In this document: positions 25,464 through 35,902 of the stretch, in pieces
How the letters are laid out: every line of letters begins with the position of its first letter
How positions within the stretch are numbered: the stretch's first letter is position 1
Assembly: GCF_004331995.1 (NCBI RefSeq)
Contig: NZ_SJDT01000002.1
Span: 1-64,000 of the forward strand
Direction: 5' to 3'
Length of the DNA: 64,000 nt
DNA from: Arcanobacterium bovis
GTDB lineage: Bacteria > Actinomycetota > Actinomycetes > Actinomycetales > Actinomycetaceae
Made by a program: the position numbers and the translations under genes
The notes under the pieces: model-generated
Database searches by the model: none
Seen by the model: the letters and a program-made list of their open reading frames with translations, nothing else
What the model was told of the DNA's origin: nothing

Positions 25464-27254
25464 GTGTTAAAAATGTCTGAACTGTTTGTCCGCACCCTGC
25501 GCGAAGATCCCGCAGATGCGGAAGTTGATTCCCATAAGTTACTCGTTCGTGCTGGTTACGTGCGTCGTGTGTCGCCTGGTATCTACACCTGGTTGCCACT
25601 CGGCTTGAAGGTTCTGCGCAAAGTGGAACGCATCGTTCGTGAGGAGATGGACGCCGCGGGTGCCCAAGAAGTGCTTCTTCCTGCGCTTTTGCCGCGCGAA
25701 CCCTACGAAGCCACCAACCGTTGGGAAGAATACGGAGCGAATCTTTTCCGTTTGCGTGATCGTCGCGATAACGACTACCTCCTGGCGCCAACTCATGAAG
25801 AAATGTTCACGCTGGCAGTTAAGGATATGTACTCCTCATATAAAGATTTGCCAGTAACGCTGTATCAAATTCAGACGAAGTACCGTGACGAAGCACGTCC
25901 GCGTGCTGGCATTATTCGCACTCGTGAATTCCTCATGAAGGACGCATATTCTTTCGATATTGACGACGCCGGTTTGAATCGCTCGTATGAAGTCATGCGT
26001 AGCGCCTACCAAAAGATTTTCACGCGGTTGGGTCTGCCTTTTGTGATCTGTTCGGCTACGTCGGGTGCCATGGGTGGCTCGCGATCTGAAGAGTTTTTGT
26101 TCCCGTGCGCAATTGGTGAGGATACCTTTGTTTCCTCACCCGGCGGATACGCTGCGAACACTGAGGCAGTGACTACGCCAGAACTTCCAGAGATCGATTT
26201 TTCCAGTACTCCGCAACCAGTAGTTCACGCTACCCCTGCTGCCACTACGATTGAAGCGCTCGTCGCTGTGGCAAACGATATCGTGAAGCGCGCTGATCGT
26301 CCGTGGGAAGCGGCCGATACCTTGAAGAACGTGGTTTTGGCGGCGACGCATCCTGACGGTACACGTGAGGTGTTCGTCGTCGGCGTTCCAGGAGATCGCG
26401 AAGTCGATCTCAAGCGTGTGGAAGCCAATATGGCTCCTGCTGAGGTAGAAGTTGCCACTCCGGAGGATCTCAAAGCGCATCCAGAGCTCGTGCCTGGATA
26501 TATTGGTCCAGACGTGATGGGTCCTAATTCGCCTGCTCGAAAGGTGAACGACGACGGTTCGCTCACTGGCTCGGTGCGTTACTTGCTTGATCCACACGTG
26601 GTTCGCGGTTCGGCATGGATTACAGGTGCGAATGCGGTAGAAAAGCACGTGTTCTATAGCGTGTATGGTCGTGATTTTGAAGCTGATGGCTTTATCGAAG
26701 CAGTCGAAGTACGCGCAGGTGATCTTGCGCCAGATGGTAGCGGTGAGCTATCGATTGAGCGCGGTATCGAAATCGGACACATCTTCCAGTTGAGTCGCAA
26801 GTATGCGCAGGCACTTGATCTGAAAGTTCTCGATCAGAACGGAAAAACCGAGATCGTTACGATGGGATCGTATGGCATTGGCGTTTCGCGTGTGCTGGCT
26901 TCTTTGGTTGAGCTCTACCACGATGAGCGCGGCATGATGTGGCCATCGACTTTGGCACCTGCGCAGGTGCAGGTGATTGCCACTGGAAAGGGCGATGAGC
27001 TCTTCGGTGTTGCAGCTGATATTGCGCAGAATTTGGCTGACCAAGGCCATGAAGTGTTGTACGACGATCGCCAGAAAGTCTCCGCAGGCGTGAAGTTTGC
27101 TGATTACGAACTAATCGGTGTTCCTTATGCCGTGGTTATCGGTCGCGGCTTTAAGGATGGCAAAGCCGAAATTCGTGATCGCCGATCTGGTGAAGCGATT
27201 GAGGTCGATTTAGCAGATGTCTACGATCAGCTGGCTGCTGTGATGCAAAGCTGA
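25464..27254 (+). CDS. proS: Proline-tRNA ligase (bacterial type)
   Basis: ProS charges tRNA-Pro. At 596 residues it is the long bacterial form with an editing (INS) domain between class II motifs 2 and 3: motif 1 around LPALLPREP, motif 2 with [31 protein letters not shown], motif 3 [13 protein letters not shown], and a C-terminal anticodon-binding domain. GTG at 25464 is chosen because family members begin with a residue or two before MSELF; ATG at 25473 would shorten it by three residues and fits an AGGA at 25458-25461. A strong terminator follows. Confidence 0.96.
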   Translation: MLKMSELFVRTLREDPADAEVDSHKLLVRAGYVRRVSPGIYTWLPLGLKVLRKVERIVREEMDAAGAQEVLLPALLPREPYEATNRWEEYGANLFRLRDRRDNDYLLAPTHEEMFTLAVKDMYSSYKDLPVTLYQIQTKYRDEARPRAGIIRTREFLMKDAYSFDIDDAGLNRSYEVMRSAYQKIFTRLGLPFVICSATSGAMGGSRSEEFLFPCAIGEDTFVSSPGGYAANTEAVTTPELPEIDFSSTPQPVVHATPAATTIEALVAVANDIVKRADRPWEAADTLKNVVLAATHPDGTREVFVVGVPGDREVDLKRVEANMAPAEVEVATPEDLKAHPELVPGYIGPDVMGPNSPARKVNDDGSLTGSVRYLLDPHVVRGSAWITGANAVEKHVFYSVYGRDFEADGFIEAVEVRAGDLAPDGSGELSIERGIEIGHIFQLSRKYAQALDLKVLDQNGKTEIVTMGSYGIGVSRVLASLVELYHDERGMMWPSTLAPAQVQVIATGKGDELFGVAADIAQNLADQGHEVLYDDRQKVSAGVKFADYELIGVPYAVVIGRGFKDGKAEIRDRRSGEAIEVDLADVYDQLAAVMQS

Positions 27255-27294
27255 TTTCCGTGCTTGCATACTGTGAAATAGCACGCAGATAGGG

Positions 27295-27350
27295 TGCTCC
27301 CAAGACTTGGAACTGTGAAAACAGTTTGCGTCTTGGGAGCATTTCTTCTT
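27295..27350 (+). terminator. Rho-independent terminator of proS
   Basis: TGCTCCCAAGAC (27295-27306) pairs with its complement at 27330-27341; the loop holds a second small stem AACTGT-GAAA-ACAGTT. TTTCTTCTT follows. It lies between convergent genes. Confidence 0.9.
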
Positions 27351-27396
27351 GGTAGCAGTTAGTTCCTGATTACCTAGTCGCTACACGCTTGTGCTT

Positions 27397-28290
27397 TTAG
27401 CGTTGGGGAGCGTAGCCAGGCGTTGCGGGAGATTCGCCGCTTGTTGCCACATAAAAATAAGCAATGGCTGAGCTGAGAGCTTGGCGCTGCTCCGGATTGG
27501 CGGCAGCACTCATGGAAATGAATTCCTTGGCGAGCAGTTCTGCGGCGTTGCTATTTTGTGCAGGAGTGATCGCAATTGGTCGAGAATCGGGAATTCCACG
27601 GTGGATTGCTACGGATTCGATTTGATCGAGAACTAAAATCGCTTCGGGAAGGCGACCACGGTTGTTTTGGGGGATTTGCGCAGTCGTTGTCTCGATCCAC
27701 TGCCGAGCTATCTCAATCCGTTTCAGACTTTCTGCATCGGGAACTAACGGTGCAATCGCCGTCGGCACAGGAGAAGGAATACTGAATGGAACCCCTGTAC
27801 TTGCGGCGATACGTGCCGCTACGATTTGAGAACTTGCGCTTATCGACGTCGTTAACTGGGCTTTCGCGGCGTCGTCGCCAATTTTTTGGACGGCGAGAGA
27901 AAACTTATTGAGTTCGTTTACGAGAGTTTGAGGGTCGTGAGCAGTCGCATCGGTGTCGATAACTGGATTTTCTTGACCTTGTGGAACTTTTCCTTTCCAA
28001 GGAATCCAAATTCCGCCCAAGAGTTGTTGCCACGCAGTTGCTAGTGGGGTGAGGCTTTGAAACTGCGGATTTGCTTGCGCGGCATTGAGTAAACGTTGAG
28101 TTTGTATGGCGGTATCTTGTCGTGACACTTCTGAGGAGCTCGGAGTGGGTGGCGTTATCGAACTGTTTTCCCAGCGAGTTTCCATGACCACTAGTCCTAG
28201 GGCGAACAACGCTATTGCCAATAGTAAGCTCACCAAAAATTTGACGCGGGAGAGCAGGCGGGATTTTGATCGCGAACTAGCTGTGTTCAT
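27397..28290 (-). CDS. Membrane-anchored protein of unknown function
   Basis: A 297-residue protein with a short basic N-terminus, one membrane segment (about 17-37) and an extracytoplasmic domain. There is no lipobox. The exposed part is rich in Ala, Gln and Thr and mostly helical in appearance, with a Pro/Ser-rich stretch (about 165-185). I do not recognise a domain. The ATG at 28290 has GAAAGAAG ahead of it. It is convergent with proS and divergent from rimP, and therefore forms its own transcript. Proteins in this slot in other actinobacteria are often annotated as hypothetical or lipoprotein. Confidence 0.72.
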   Translation of the reverse strand: MNTASSRSKSRLLSRVKFLVSLLLAIALFALGLVVMETRWENSSITPPTPSSSEVSRQDTAIQTQRLLNAAQANPQFQSLTPLATAWQQLLGGIWIPWKGKVPQGQENPVIDTDATAHDPQTLVNELNKFSLAVQKIGDDAAKAQLTTSISASSQIVAARIAASTGVPFSIPSPVPTAIAPLVPDAESLKRIEIARQWIETTTAQIPQNNRGRLPEAILVLDQIESVAIHRGIPDSRPIAITPAQNSNAAELLAKEFISMSAAANPEQRQALSSAIAYFYVATSGESPATPGYAPQR

Positions 28291-28361
28291 CGGCTTCTTT
28301 CGTCGTTCGGCATGAGGATGTGAATATCTTAATCATATTAGCTGAAGTTGCCGATCCGGCT

Positions 28362-28390
28362 GTGACACTAGGGCGATACAACGGTAATCT
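28362..28390 (+). promoter_or_regulatory. Promoter of rimP-nusA, leaderless
   Basis: GTGACA (28362-28367) and TAATCT (28385-28390) are 17 bases apart. The -10 ends six bases before the rimP ATG at 28397, so transcription would start at or beside that ATG. No ribosome binding site precedes rimP, which agrees with a leaderless message. Confidence 0.55.
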
Positions 28391-28396
28391 AGATAT

Positions 28397-28918
28397 ATGG
28401 CAGAAATTAATAAATCAAACGCTGATACCATTGCCCAGATGCTTGCGCCAGTGGTAGCTGACTTTGACCTCTATCTCGAGGACGTAAAGGTTGTCCGCTC
28501 AGGGAAACACACGATCGTGCGTGTGATCGTTGATCTCGAAACTGGAACTGGCGGAGTTGATTCTGCGTTGCTCACGGATGTGTCTCGCGACATTTCTGCC
28601 GCTCTTGACGAAAAAGATCCAATCGCTGGAGCCTATAGTCTTGAAGTTTCTACACCGGGTATTGATCGTCCGCTGGTGGAATTGCGACATTTTGAGCGGG
28701 CGCTCGGGAGACTCATTCACTTTCATTTCAAAGACGGCACCGATGTTACGGCGCGTCTGACCGGGATCGACGGCACAGTTTTCACACTGATCCCGCATGT
28801 GAAGAAAAATAAGCAAGTTGTGGATGGGGCTGAATATGAGGTCTCATTAGATCAGATCAAAAAAGCTCAGATCATAGTTGAGTTTAAGAAAATTGAAGCT
28901 GGGGAAGAGGAGCTATAA
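28397..28918 (+). CDS. rimP: Ribosome maturation factor RimP
   Basis: RimP helps assemble the 30S subunit by aiding S19 and S12 incorporation. The 173-residue protein has the two-domain layout: an N-terminal alpha-beta domain with VSRDISAALDEKD and the conserved YSLEVSTPGIDRPL, then a C-terminal SH3-like barrel. It starts at ATG 28397 without a ribosome binding site. It heads the rimP-nusA-ylxR-infB-rbfA-truB cluster, and its stop directly abuts the nusA start. Confidence 0.94.
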   Translation: MAEINKSNADTIAQMLAPVVADFDLYLEDVKVVRSGKHTIVRVIVDLETGTGGVDSALLTDVSRDISAALDEKDPIAGAYSLEVSTPGIDRPLVELRHFERALGRLIHFHFKDGTDVTARLTGIDGTVFTLIPHVKKNKQVVDGAEYEVSLDQIKKAQIIVEFKKIEAGEEEL

Positions 28919-29902
28919 ATGGATATCTCGATGAGTGAGCTTCGGATTGTCGAATCCGAACTCGGTATTGACCTAGGCGTGTTAATCGAAGCAATTGAGG
29001 ACGCACTTCTTCATGCCTACCAGCGTGTTCCAGGTGCAGTTCGTGGCTCGCGAGTGGAATTGAACCGCACGACCGGCCAAGTTACGGTATTCGCTCCGGA
29101 ACTGGACGAAAACAACAATGTGGTTGGAGAGTTTGACGATACCCCCAATGATTTTGGGCGAATTGCTACCGCAACCGCGCGTTCTATCATCGCTCAGCGC
29201 CTGCGAGACGCCGAAAGCGCGCGAATCCTTGGTAGCTTCCAAGGTAAACAAGGACAGATCGTCTCCGGCGTGGTTGAGGGAAGCGTTGGCGGGGGAGAGT
29301 CTCGCGATATCTTCGTCGAATTGGGTGAAAATCGTGGCATTCTTCGCGCAGAAGAGCAGGTACCTTCGGAACGCTACCGCCATGGTGATTTGATCCGTGC
29401 GCTTGTTCTCGACATTTCAGTTGGTCCGCGCGGTGCCTCTATCCGTTTGTCTCGCTCGCATCCAGATTTTGTGCGTCAGCTTTTCGAAACAGAAGTTCCG
29501 GAAATTGCCAAGGGTACGGTTGAAATCATAGCTTTGGCTCGCGAAGCAGGGCATCGCTCTAAAGTGGCGGTGTGGTCCTCTGATCCAAACGTTGCCGCAA
29601 AGGGTGCTGCTATTGGTCATAATGCACAGCGCGTGCGCGCCGTCACCCAAGAACTTAACGGAGAAAAGATCGACGTTGTGGAGTACGACGACGATCCAGC
29701 AGCTTTCATTGCTGCTGCACTTTCTCCTGCGAAGGTTCTTCGTGTCGACATCCTCAATAAGGATATGCGCCAAGCACTGGCTATCGTTCCTGACGATCAA
29801 GCTTCGCTAGCAATCGGTAAAGAAGCGCAGAATGTGCGGCTTGCCGCCAAGCTCACAGCGTGGTCGATTGATATTCGCAAAGAGTCCGAAGATCCACGCT
29901 GA
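28919..29902 (+). CDS. nusA: Transcription termination/antitermination factor NusA
   Basis: NusA binds RNA polymerase and controls pausing, termination and antitermination. The 327-residue protein has the N-terminal polymerase-binding domain (about 1-115), an S1 domain and two KH domains (KH1 around ISVGPRGASIRLSRSHP, KH2 ending in IGKEAQNVRLAAKLT). The C-terminal acidic repeats of proteobacterial NusA are absent, as is normal in actinobacteria. ATG at 28919 follows the rimP stop without a gap; GGGAAGAGGAG inside the end of rimP is the ribosome binding site. Confidence 0.96.
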   Translation: MDISMSELRIVESELGIDLGVLIEAIEDALLHAYQRVPGAVRGSRVELNRTTGQVTVFAPELDENNNVVGEFDDTPNDFGRIATATARSIIAQRLRDAESARILGSFQGKQGQIVSGVVEGSVGGGESRDIFVELGENRGILRAEEQVPSERYRHGDLIRALVLDISVGPRGASIRLSRSHPDFVRQLFETEVPEIAKGTVEIIALAREAGHRSKVAVWSSDPNVAAKGAAIGHNAQRVRAVTQELNGEKIDVVEYDDDPAAFIAAALSPAKVLRVDILNKDMRQALAIVPDDQASLAIGKEAQNVRLAAKLTAWSIDIRKESEDPR

Positions 29903-30008
29903 GCGGGGAATACGATAGCGGTATTAGGGTGGTAGTGAGCGTATTCACCCTCGATATTTGGGCATTGTGTGAAGGAAATATCCAAAATATCAGGTAGTCT
30001 AATACTGT

Positions 30009-30347
30009 ATGTCTAAATTTCTGAACGCTACACCTGCTGATGGTGCGGGAAACTCTACAGTTGCCCGTCCAACGCGAACCTGTATCGGATGTAGAAAGAA
30101 AGACGTATCCTCTCAAATGTTTCGTTTGAAAGCTGTGACATCTGGTACGCAACTGCGTGCACGGATTGATCAATTTTCGGATATTCCTGGACGTGGTGCG
30201 TGGATACACAAGGATTCACTGTGTTTCACGCAGGCGTCGAAGCGACGAGCGTTTTTGGCGGCTTTTCGAACGTCGTCTGCTGTCGATATTTCCGAGCTTG
30301 CAAACGTATTTAACTGTCAGATTTCAACCAACAATGAAAGCGGGTAG
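30009..30347 (+). CDS. ylxR: YlxR (DUF448) RNA-binding protein
   Basis: A 112-residue protein of the YlxR family, named RnpM in Bacillus subtilis where it modulates RNase P. The conserved TRTCIGCRKKD and PGRGAWIHKDSLCF motifs are present. The N- and C-terminal tails are polar and variable. It sits in its usual place between nusA and infB. No ribosome binding site is visible before ATG 30009; TAGTCT at 29995-30000 could be a -10 element for a leaderless transcript, but it lacks a good -35. Confidence 0.9.
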   Translation: MSKFLNATPADGAGNSTVARPTRTCIGCRKKDVSSQMFRLKAVTSGTQLRARIDQFSDIPGRGAWIHKDSLCFTQASKRRAFLAAFRTSSAVDISELANVFNCQISTNNESG

Positions 30348-30439
30348 AAAGCCGATGGGCACCCGATGAGTACCCAGCGATGAGCTGCCAACTAACAATG
30401 GTCTGACGCTTTTAGCGCGGACCAAACCGAAGGAGAACT

Positions 30440-33361
30440 GTGGCCAAGGTCCGCGTCCATGAACTCGCCAAAGAGTTGGGAATTCCAAGCAAGAAACTGC
30501 TTGAAACTCTCAAAGAAAATGGCGAATTCGTCAAATCTGCGTCTTCAACAATTGAAGCGCCAGTCGTGCGTCGTGCACGTGAATATTTTGAAAAGCACCC
30601 TGAGGAGCTTCCTGCAACTGCGAAGCCTGCAACAGCGAGTGCATCTGAACCCGTAAAGAAGTCTGCGGCAAAGCCGGGTGCTGCAAAGAAAACTGTTGCT
30701 GAAAAACCGGAAGCAGCTGCAAGCACGGAGGCTTCCGATAAGCCAGCAACAGCAACGAAGTCTGTGGCAAAGCCGGGAGCTGCCCGTCCAAAGACTGTTG
30801 CGAAATCTGGTGAATCAAGTTCCGCTACCACCAAAGACGAAGCACCAAAGGCAGCCTCCGCAGTTGCTGCTGAAAAATCTGCAAGCAAGGATGCGGCATC
30901 TAAAGCTGCAACGCCTAGTGCAGCGCCGAAGCCACCTCGCCCGCAACGTGCAATGGCGACTCCAGGTGAGGCAAAGCGCAGCGCAGATGTGGCACGCGAA
31001 TCGGCTCCACCACGCCCACAAGCGCGCGGTGGAAAGAAAGGCATGCCACGTCCAGGCAATTCACCATTCTCTTCACGCCAAGGCATGGGACGCAATGGCG
31101 GGCAGCAAGGCGGCGGTCAAGGCCGCGGCCCGCGTCCGGGCAATTCACCATTCTCAAACCAGCAAGGTATGAGCAAGCGCGGCGAGAACGCAGAATCGCG
31201 TCCAAACAATCGCGGTGGCAATACTGGTGGTCCACGCAAGAATGATTCGGCGCGTCCAGCGCGGTCTGCAGCGCGTCCATCGCCAAATATGATGCCCGAT
31301 CAGATCCAGCCGCCGACCGATAATCGTGGAGGTCGTGGAGGTCGTGGCGGTCAAGGTGGCTTCCGTGGCGGACAAAATGGTCCAGCTCGCGGTGGCGGTT
31401 TCACCCGTTCGGGCGGTAAGGCTCGCGGTGGATCAACTGCGGGTGCTTTCGGTCGTCAAGGTGGAGGAAACCGCAAATCGCGTCGTTCCAAGCGCAATGA
31501 GTTTGAAGAGCAGCAGTCTCCAATGCTCGCCGGTGTGCAGGTGCCACGCGGCGACGGTTCGACTGTGGTACGCGTTCGTGCTGGAGCTTCGTTGGCTGAT
31601 TTCGCAGAGAAGATTGGTGCGGATCCAGCAGCTTTAGTTACCGTTTTGTTCCGCATGGGCGAAATGGCGACGGCGAATCAGTCGCTTGACGAAGACACCT
31701 TCCAGTTGCTCGGCTCTGAACTCGGATACGATATCAAGATCATGAGTGCCGAGGACGAAGATCGTGAGATCCTCGAAGCCTTTGATATCGATATCGCTGC
31801 TGAGCGTGCGGGTGAATCTGATGAGGATCGCACCCCACGCCCACCCGTCGTCACCGTTATGGGACACGTCGATCACGGTAAAACGAAGCTTCTCGATGCG
31901 ATTCGTAACGCGGATGTCGTCGAAGGAGAAGCGGGCGGCATTACGCAAAATATCGGTGCTTACCAGACTCGTTTGACTATTGATGGCAACGAGCGTCGTA
32001 TCACCTTTATCGACACCCCAGGTCACGAGGCTTTCACCCAGATGCGTGCTCGTGGCGCGGACGTCACTGACGTCGCTGTGCTGGTTGTTGCTGCAAACGA
32101 CGGCGTGATGCCTCAGACCGTGGAAGCAATTAACCACGTTAAGGCAGCCGGTGTGCCAATTGTCGTGGCTGTCAACAAGATTGACGTGGATGGCGCTAAT
32201 CCAGGCAAAGTTCGTGCTCAGCTCACTGAGTATGGCCTTGTTGCGGAGGAGTACGGCGGAGATGTCGCGTTCGTCGACATCTCGGCCAAACAGCGTATCA
32301 ATATCGCTGAATTGCTCGAAACTATCGTAGCAACCTCCGATATTTTGGTCGCTCCTTCCGCCAATGCTGATAAAGCTGCACGCGGTGTAGCGATTGAAGC
32401 GAAGCTCGATCAAGGACGCGGTTCCGTAATCACAGCTTTGATCCAAGACGGAACACTGCGTATTGGCGATTCGATTGTGGTTGGTACAGCCTACGGCCGT
32501 GTTCGCGCCATGGTTGATGAGCACGGCGATCGGGTTGATTCCGCTGGCCCATCGCGTCCAGTTCAGGTGCTTGGTCTGACCTCAGTACCTGGCGCAGGCG
32601 ACCAACTCATCGTGGCTGAAGATGATCGCACTGCTCGCCAGATTGCAGAGCGTCGTGAAGCTGCCAAGCGAGCTGCTACACTGGCGAAACGCCGCAAGCG
32701 CATCTCGCTTGAGGATCTCACTGCTGCAATTGAAGAGGGTAAGGTTGAAAACCTCAACCTCATCATCAAGGGTGACTCCTCGGGTTCAGTCGAAGCACTC
32801 GAATCCTCGTTGCTCGAGATTGAAGTCGGTGGCGATGAGGTACAGCTCAACGTTATCCATCGTGGTGTCGGTGCGATTACCCAGTCGGACGTCGACCTTG
32901 CAACCGTGGATAACGCCGTCATCATCGGCTACAACGTGCGACCAGCAGAACGAGTTTCCGAGCTCGCTGATCGTGAAGGCGTAGAGATGAAGTTCTACTC
33001 GGTGATCTACGATGCGATCAACGACGTGGAAGACGCGCTCAAGGGCAAGCTCAAGCCGATCTTCGAAGAAGTGGAGCTTGGAACAGCCGAGATTCGCCAG
33101 GTATTCAAGTCTGGAAAGTTTGGCAATATTGCAGGTTCCATCGTGCGCTCGGGTACGATCAAGCGCCACACCAAGGCTCGCTTGGTGCGTGATGGTTCGG
33201 TGATTGCTCCTGACCTCGAGATTATCTCCTTGCGACGCGAAAAGGACGATGTCACGGAAGTTCGAGAAGGCTACGAATGTGGTATCACCCTCGGACACAA
33301 GGACATTCGCGAGGGCGATATTATTGAAACGTGGGAGATGCGCGAAAAACCTCGCGACTGA
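30440..33361 (+). CDS. infB: Translation initiation factor IF-2
   Basis: IF-2 is the GTPase that places initiator tRNA on the ribosome. The 973-residue protein begins with the IF2N helix ([14 protein letters not shown]). A low-complexity stretch of about 340 residues follows, first Ala/Lys/Pro-rich, then Gly/Arg-rich with RGGRGGQGG-like repeats. A second IF2N domain, the G domain with GHVDHGKT (475-482), DTPGHEAF and NKID, and the C-terminal barrel domains complete it. GTG at 30440 has AAGGAG at 30430-30435. The near-repeated PRPGNSPFS (twice, in the Gly-rich part) is the kind of sequence that varies between strains. Confidence 0.97.
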   Translation: MAKVRVHELAKELGIPSKKLLETLKENGEFVKSASSTIEAPVVRRAREYFEKHPEELPATAKPATASASEPVKKSAAKPGAAKKTVAEKPEAAASTEASDKPATATKSVAKPGAARPKTVAKSGESSSATTKDEAPKAASAVAAEKSASKDAASKAATPSAAPKPPRPQRAMATPGEAKRSADVARESAPPRPQARGGKKGMPRPGNSPFSSRQGMGRNGGQQGGGQGRGPRPGNSPFSNQQGMSKRGENAESRPNNRGGNTGGPRKNDSARPARSAARPSPNMMPDQIQPPTDNRGGRGGRGGQGGFRGGQNGPARGGGFTRSGGKARGGSTAGAFGRQGGGNRKSRRSKRNEFEEQQSPMLAGVQVPRGDGSTVVRVRAGASLADFAEKIGADPAALVTVLFRMGEMATANQSLDEDTFQLLGSELGYDIKIMSAEDEDREILEAFDIDIAAERAGESDEDRTPRPPVVTVMGHVDHGKTKLLDAIRNADVVEGEAGGITQNIGAYQTRLTIDGNERRITFIDTPGHEAFTQMRARGADVTDVAVLVVAANDGVMPQTVEAINHVKAAGVPIVVAVNKIDVDGANPGKVRAQLTEYGLVAEEYGGDVAFVDISAKQRINIAELLETIVATSDILVAPSANADKAARGVAIEAKLDQGRGSVITALIQDGTLRIGDSIVVGTAYGRVRAMVDEHGDRVDSAGPSRPVQVLGLTSVPGAGDQLIVAEDDRTARQIAERREAAKRAATLAKRRKRISLEDLTAAIEEGKVENLNLIIKGDSSGSVEALESSLLEIEVGGDEVQLNVIHRGVGAITQSDVDLATVDNAVIIGYNVRPAERVSELADREGVEMKFYSVIYDAINDVEDALKGKLKPIFEEVELGTAEIRQVFKSGKFGNIAGSIVRSGTIKRHTKARLVRDGSVIAPDLEIISLRREKDDVTEVREGYECGITLGHKDIREGDIIETWEMREKPRD

Positions 33362-33378
33362 TCATCTTTTAGCTGTGG

Positions 33379-33404
33379 CGGGGTGTCCAATTCTGGGCAC
33401 CCCG
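33379..33404 (+). terminator. Stem-loop between infB and rbfA
   Basis: CGGGGTG (33379-33385) pairs with CACCCCG (33398-33404), extended inward by a G-U pair and three more base pairs to a four-base loop. Only TTG follows, so it is a weak terminator at best; an attenuator or message-stabilising stem are alternatives. Confidence 0.45.
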
Positions 33405-33442
33405 TTGCCGCAACAAAGTACTAATTTTAAGGGGAGTTAGCG

Positions 33443-33919
33443 ATGGCTAATCCACGTGCAGCTCGTGTAGCTGATCAAATTAAACAAATTGTGGCTCGAA
33501 TGATTGACGGCAAGCTCAAAGATCCGCGCCTCGGTATGGTGACGATTACCGACGTTCGCGTGAGCGGAGATCTCCAGCATGCCACTGTTTTTTACACGGT
33601 TTATGGCTCGGATGCGGATCGACGCAAGTCTGCTTCCGCGCTCGAATCGGCAAAGGGCATGATTCGCTCGACGGTTGGTGGCCAGCTAGGGTTGCGTCTC
33701 ACGCCAAGTGTTGAGTTCGTTCTTGACGCTTTGCCTGAGACCGCGCGCTCAATTGAAGATGCCCTAGTAGCGGCAAAATTCCATGATGAGCAGGTGCGTA
33801 AGTTGGCAGCTGGAGCAACACCAGTTGCGGGCGAAGATCCGTACCGCAAGCCCAAAGAATTGAATGACGACGGCGAGCACCTGCTCGAGTCTGATTTTTC
33901 CGACGACGATGAGCTCTAG
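33443..33919 (+). CDS. rbfA: Ribosome-binding factor A
   Basis: RbfA binds the 30S subunit during late 16S rRNA maturation and cold adaptation. The 158-residue protein has the KH-like fold with KLKDPRLGMVTITDVRVS and ATVFYTVYG, then a C-terminal acidic tail. ATG at 33443 follows AAGGGGAG. Its 3' end overlaps the chosen truB start by 11 bases. Confidence 0.95.
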   Translation: MANPRAARVADQIKQIVARMIDGKLKDPRLGMVTITDVRVSGDLQHATVFYTVYGSDADRRKSASALESAKGMIRSTVGGQLGLRLTPSVEFVLDALPETARSIEDALVAAKFHDEQVRKLAAGATPVAGEDPYRKPKELNDDGEHLLESDFSDDDEL

Positions 33920-35018
33920 TTCCCGCCGACGCTCAGGTGATCGTGAGCGATCAGAACGCAATCGTGAGCCGCGCGAAAAACGACAGATGCCTTGGGGTGA
34001 ACTCCCGCAACCGGCGTCGTGCGCAGCTGATGGGATCGTGCTTATCGACAAAGATCCCGACGTAACCTCGCACGATGTAGTTGGGGCGATGCGTCGTTTG
34101 GCGAAAACTCGCAAGGTTGGTCACGCTGGAACTCTTGATCCGATGGCGACTGGATTGCTCACCATTGGAATCGGGAAAGCGACTCGTTTTCTCAACTATT
34201 TGTCGGGCTGTGATAAGACCTACCGCACCACGATCTGCCTCGGGGTTTCTACCTCAACTGAAGATGCCCAGGGCGCGCCACGCAGGGATTACCTGGAAGA
34301 ATTTGCCGCGAAATTTGGTGCTGTCATCGCGGCTTTGACACGCAGTGATGGAAACGGTGACGTTGGTGGTGCTGACGCATTAGACCCCTCGGTGATTGCT
34401 GAACTGGATCGTGCGCGCCAAGCTTTGGTTGGCGAGATCAAACAGGTTCCGTCAGCGGTATCTGCAATCAAGATAAATGGAAAGCGCGCGCATGAATTAG
34501 TACGCGCTGGCATTGAGGTGGAGATTCCTGCACGAGATATTATTATCCACGGCTTTGAATTTACCTCTGCGCTTCGCTTGGGAAAAATTCTGCCCGTAGA
34601 CGGCGCAAATGTACAAACCCTCGAAATTGACGCTGTGGTGAGGTGTTCTGCTGGAACGTATATTAGAGCTTTAGCGCGAGATTTTGGCCTTGAGCTCGGC
34701 GTTGATGCCCATATCACCATGTTGCGTCGCACTGAGGTGGGGCACTTTGAGGTGTCTGAGGCGAATTCTGTGCGGGGTATCGCGAACTTGGTAGCAGACG
34801 GACGTGATGTGCCAGTAATTCCTTTGGCTCAGGCGGCGCGAATAATGCCGTGGGTGGAAATTTCTCCGCAGCAGCGCACGGCTCTCACATACGGGCAGTT
34901 TGTAGAGGTTGATGCCGAAGCGGATCCGGTGGCGCTAATTTGTGGCGATGAACTGGTGGCAATCGGTGCAAAGCGAGGGAAAAATATCCAACCGGTGGTT
35001 GTCTTTGCACAAAGTTAG
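33909..35018 (+). CDS. truB: tRNA pseudouridine-55 synthase TruB
   Basis: TruB makes pseudouridine 55 in the T-loop of tRNA. The catalytic motif GHAGTLDPMATG with its Asp is clear, as are KTYRTTICLG and the RNA-binding CSAGTYIRALARDFG. From ATG 33909 it has 369 residues, with an unusual Arg/Ser/Glu-rich N-terminal tail of about 35 residues and the actinobacterial C-terminal PUA-like domain. A more upstream ATG at 33864 overlaps rbfA further, and MPWGELPQ inside could also start; none has a good ribosome binding site. Confidence 0.93.
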   Translation: MSSSSRRRSGDRERSERNREPREKRQMPWGELPQPASCAADGIVLIDKDPDVTSHDVVGAMRRLAKTRKVGHAGTLDPMATGLLTIGIGKATRFLNYLSGCDKTYRTTICLGVSTSTEDAQGAPRRDYLEEFAAKFGAVIAALTRSDGNGDVGGADALDPSVIAELDRARQALVGEIKQVPSAVSAIKINGKRAHELVRAGIEVEIPARDIIIHGFEFTSALRLGKILPVDGANVQTLEIDAVVRCSAGTYIRALARDFGLELGVDAHITMLRRTEVGHFEVSEANSVRGIANLVADGRDVPVIPLAQAARIMPWVEISPQQRTALTYGQFVEVDAEADPVALICGDELVAIGAKRGKNIQPVVVFAQS

Positions 35019-35055
35019 GCTGAGCGAGGCTTGAGGTAGTGGGTGCGAGGCTTAG

Positions 35056-35086
35056 CCAAGACTAAGGAGGCGAGAGCCAGTCTTGG
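35056..35086. terminator. Stem-loop between truB and the convergent DUF421 gene
   Basis: CCAAGACT (35056-35063) pairs with AGTCTTGG (35079-35086) across a 15-base loop, with A/T-rich sequence to the right. It probably serves as a weak terminator for one or both convergent genes. Confidence 0.4.
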
Positions 35087-35105
35087 TATTACGAATTTTC
35101 CTAAC

Positions 35106-35675
35106 TCATTTGGAAAGATCAATAAATTCGCGGGGAATAAGGTGCGCATCACGCACGCCGTCCAGCAGGCTCGAACTTATTAAGTGCGAGCGCGTCAATA
35201 CCGATAGTCGACCTGAAGGTTCGAGAATAACTGCAGCAACGAGCGTCGGGGAGTGAATACCATGTTCACGCAACTGCGATAAGAGTTCTGAGCGTGTGGT
35301 GTGAGTATTTTTCAGATTGGCTTCGATAAAGTTTTCACCCGCCATAAGTACGATCGCTGGACTGTTGATCATGCGATCTCCGTGTTGAAAATTGGCGAGT
35401 CTTCCCACGGTGTAGTGGAGAACTAACAGCGTTGAAAATGCGATAATTCCGGTGCTCAGTGTGGGAACCGGGCCGAGGGCGGTGCGCGCAACTATCGAAC
35501 CAAAAAGTAACACCATGAGAGTGTCGAAGGTAGTTAATCCAGCAAGGAGGCGTTGTCCGAGCACGCGAATGACCAGAAGAAATACGGCGTATATCACTAG
35601 TGTAGATAAGACGGCTGCCAACGCGCCCTGCCACGTGATCCCAAGCCATGCATCTAAGCCCTGCGGATACGACAT
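35106..35675 (-). CDS. DUF421 (YetF family) membrane protein
   Basis: A 189-residue protein with three membrane segments in its first 90 residues and a soluble C-terminal domain, the layout of the DUF421/YetF family. Family features include FDTLMVLLFGSIVARTALGP and NSPAIVLMAGENFIEANL. The function of the family is not established; sporulation-related and stress roles have been suggested for Bacillus members. ATG at 35675 has AGAGGAAG before it. It is convergent with truB and interrupts the usual truB-ribF pairing. Confidence 0.85.
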   Translation of the reverse strand: MSYPQGLDAWLGITWQGALAAVLSTLVIYAVFLLVIRVLGQRLLAGLTTFDTLMVLLFGSIVARTALGPVPTLSTGIIAFSTLLVLHYTVGRLANFQHGDRMINSPAIVLMAGENFIEANLKNTHTTRSELLSQLREHGIHSPTLVAAVILEPSGRLSVLTRSHLISSSLLDGVRDAHLIPREFIDLSK

Positions 35676-35889
35676 ATCAACTTCCTCTAATTAGCTAGTG
35701 TCTATACGTCAGTTGATTATAACAATGCCTTGCAGCGGCTTCTAACAAGGTTTCTCAAGGCTTTCACCGTGAATTCATAAGGGAAACGGGAGCTTGCGGC
35801 GAGGCTGGGCACCGTCGTCGTGCAACGAATTTTGATCGAACTCTCAACTTTTAGGGGACTTTCAGCAAGATTTAGCAAACGCTGGGTTC

Positions 35890-35895
35890 TAAACT
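35890..35895 (+). promoter_or_regulatory. Probable -10 element of the Cys/His-rich gene, leaderless
   Basis: TAAACT lies seven bases before ATG 35903 and no ribosome binding site is present, which suggests that the message starts at the ATG. The -35 is not clear. Confidence 0.35.
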
Positions 35896-35902
35896 AGATT
35901 CT

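Noticed and set aside
30420-33361. Possible CRISPR-like or tandem-repeat array in infB
   Set aside because: The repeats are low-complexity coding sequence for the Ala/Lys/Pro and Gly/Arg stretches of IF-2; no array with spacers exists in the window.
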